Below are positions 5,163-6,123 of a stretch of DNA of 6,123 bases, piece by piece (position 1 is the first letter of the stretch; every line of letters starts with the position of its first letter). The stretch comes from UBA668 sp041178405 (lineage in GTDB: Bacteria; Actinomycetota; Acidimicrobiia; Acidimicrobiales; Ilumatobacteraceae): assembly GCA_041178405.1 (NCBI GenBank), contig JBEGVK010000233.1:1-6123 (forward strand). Direction: 5' to 3'. The translations under genes and the position numbers were made by a program. The notes below the pieces were generated by a model. That model saw only the letters and a program-made list of their open reading frames with translations. It ran no database searches and was not told the origin of the DNA.

Positions 5163-5792
5163 ATGAAGCGACGCACCCTCGACGTGGCCTTCAGCGCCGG
5201 TGGCCTGCTCATCGCAGCGGCCCTGCTGGTGCTCGGACTCGTCCTCAGCAGCCAGGCCTCGTTCGCCGACGACTATGTGCGCGACCAGCTGCTCGAGCAA
5301 CAGATCTCGTTCCCCGACGAGTACAGCCGAGGCGAGACCGACGTGGCCGGCAGCGACTGCCTGAACGAGTACATCGGGTCGGCACTCGACAGTGGCGACA
5401 AGGCCGAGTGCTACGCCAACTTCTACATCAAGACGCACATGATGCACAGCGCAGACGACGCCGGCTATGCCGACGCCACCTATGCGACGCTTGGCGGCAT
5501 CGTGCGCGGCCTGTCGGCCGATCTCGAGGCTGCGCAGGCGGGCACCGATCAGGCGGCGATCGACGCAGCACAGGCAGAGGTCGATGCCGCATCGGGCTTG
5601 CGCGAGACGATGTTCAAGGGCGAGACCTTGCGCGGGCTGCTGCTCACCACGTATGGCTTCAGCATCTTCGGCGATCGTGCCGCCATGGCGGCGCTCGTCT
5701 GCTACCTGGCGGCGGCGCTGATGGTGGTGCTGTCGATCGCAGGCTTCGTCCATGCTGCGGCGGCGAAGAAGGCTGGTGCCGCGATCGCCTGA
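5163..5792 (+). CDS. Uncharacterised membrane protein with two transmembrane segments
   Basis: This 209-residue protein has no assigned function. The ATG follows AGGGAGG (5145-5151) by 11 nt, slightly long but convincing; the hydrophobic segment starts at about residue 11, so earlier starts are unnecessary. Membrane segments lie at about 11-31 and 176-198. A soluble part between them (32-175) is probably outside the membrane, given the basic N-terminus MKRR and the basic KK at 202-203. The loop holds Cys66 and Cys83, a possible disulfide, and an Ala/Gln/Asp-rich helical stretch (118-144) that may form a coiled coil. The block MFKGETLRGLLLTTYGF (150-166) resembles a conserved segment of small actinobacterial membrane proteins that, from memory, are sometimes mislabelled as aromatic ring-opening dioxygenase LigA. 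Nothing here suggests a dioxygenase. The gene appears to be a single transcription unit ending at the hairpin at 5835-5862. Confidence 0.8.
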   Translation: MKRRTLDVAFSAGGLLIAAALLVLGLVLSSQASFADDYVRDQLLEQQISFPDEYSRGETDVAGSDCLNEYIGSALDSGDKAECYANFYIKTHMMHSADDAGYADATYATLGGIVRGLSADLEAAQAGTDQAAIDAAQAEVDAASGLRETMFKGETLRGLLLTTYGFSIFGDRAAMAALVCYLAAALMVVLSIAGFVHAAAAKKAGAAIA

Positions 5793-5834
5793 TCGTGGCA
5801 GCAGCGAGATACTGCGAAGGATGACCCGACATCT

Positions 5835-5862
5835 CGGTGCCCCGGCGGGAGCCGGGGCACCG
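5835..5862. terminator. Strong hairpin between convergent genes, likely bidirectional terminator
   Basis: CGGTGCCCCGGC (5835-5846) and its perfect reverse complement (5851-5862) form a 12-bp GC-rich stem around a 4-base GGGA loop. It lies 42 bp past the plus-strand stop and 22 bp past the minus-strand clpS stop, just where a shared terminator is expected. There is no T-run on either side, which is common for high-GC actinobacterial terminators. Confidence 0.75.
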
Positions 5863-5884
5863 GCGCGTCAGGGGAGTGGAAGCC

Positions 5885-6123
5885 CTACTCGTCGCGCTGC
5901 ATCGTCGCCCAGAGGCCAGCCTCATGGAGGCGGAACACGTCGATCTCCGCCTTCTCACGGGTGCCGTTGCTGACGACAGCACGGCCCTTGTGATGCACGT
6001 CGAGCATCAGCGCCGTTGCCTTCTCGAGGCTGTAGCCGAACAGTTTCTGGAACACGAACGTGACGTAGCTCATCAGGTTGATCGGGTCGTTCCACACCAG
6101 CACGATCCACGGCTTGTCGGTGT
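5885..6123 (-). CDS. clpS: ClpS, ATP-dependent Clp protease adaptor (N-terminus outside window)
   Basis: The last 78 residues of ClpS are visible, ending QRDE before a TAG at 5887-5885. The frame stays open to the window edge and begins TDKPWIVLVWNDP, so a GTG at 6103, which lies inside the conserved strand, is not the true start. About 20 residues are probably missing. ClpS binds N-end-rule substrates (bulky hydrophobic N-terminal residues) and delivers them to ClpA or ClpC for degradation by ClpP in the cytoplasm. Recognisable features are the substrate-pocket region WNDPINLMSYV, the helix VFQKLFGYSLEKATALML, the DVHHKGRAVV segment with the pocket histidine, and the closing LHEAGLWATM. The Pro after Asn-Asp, where E. 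coli has a second Asp, is usual in actinobacterial ClpS. It converges on the membrane protein gene across a shared hairpin. Confidence 0.97.
   Translation of the reverse strand, partial: TDKPWIVLVWNDPINLMSYVTFVFQKLFGYSLEKATALMLDVHHKGRAVVSNGTREKAEIDVFRLHEAGLWATMQRDE

Noticed and set aside
5154..5753. 199-codon open frame on the minus strand opposite the membrane protein
   Set aside because: It is a shadow of the plus-strand gene, which has a ribosome binding site, two membrane segments and a familiar conserved block.

Overview
The window is GC-rich and ordinary bacterial chromosome in character. It most likely comes from a high-GC actinobacterium, possibly an Acidimicrobiia-type lineage. The clues are the actinobacterial form of ClpS (NDPINLMSYV), an F420-type luciferase-like oxidoreductase of a family best known from mycobacteria, a GTG start, ATGA gene overlaps and strong G/C bias at third codon positions. 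The class-level assignment is inference.

Layout. (1) 1-105, minus: the 5' end of a gene leaving the window, probably a class 3-like aldehyde dehydrogenase. (2) 106-349: divergent intergenic region with a weak candidate promoter and an imperfect hairpin. (3) 350-829, plus: a small exported protein with Thr/Val repeats, a two-cysteine middle region and a very acidic tail; function unknown. (4) 830-885: short spacer packed with palindromes. (5) 886-1977, plus: a luciferase-like (probably F420-dependent) oxidoreductase. (6) 2031-4982, plus: a three-gene ABC transporter operon of the MacB/FtsX/DevC type, made of two paralogous permeases joined by an ATGA overlap and then the ATPase. A 16-codon micro-ORF links the second permease to the ATPase, and the ATPase start sequence is duplicated there. 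(7) 4983-5162: leader region with a 14-bp inverted repeat resembling a DosR/DevR box and two small hairpins next to the ribosome binding site. (8) 5163-5792, plus: an uncharacterised protein with two membrane segments. (9) 5835-5862: a strong hairpin between convergent genes. (10) 5885-6123, minus: the ClpS adaptor, cut by the window edge.

How the genes work together. The two permeases and the ATPase should form one membrane complex, either an exporter or a mechanotransmission-type ABC system; the substrate cannot be read from the sequence. The oxidoreductase lies 53 bp upstream on the same strand and may be co-transcribed. ClpS belongs to the N-end-rule branch of ClpAP/ClpCP proteolysis and is unrelated to its neighbours. 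I found no RNA genes, CRISPR array, insertion sequence or phage-like genes. Nothing here is clearly a new system. The best leads are the acidic repeat protein, the duplicated start/micro-ORF and the DosR-like box.
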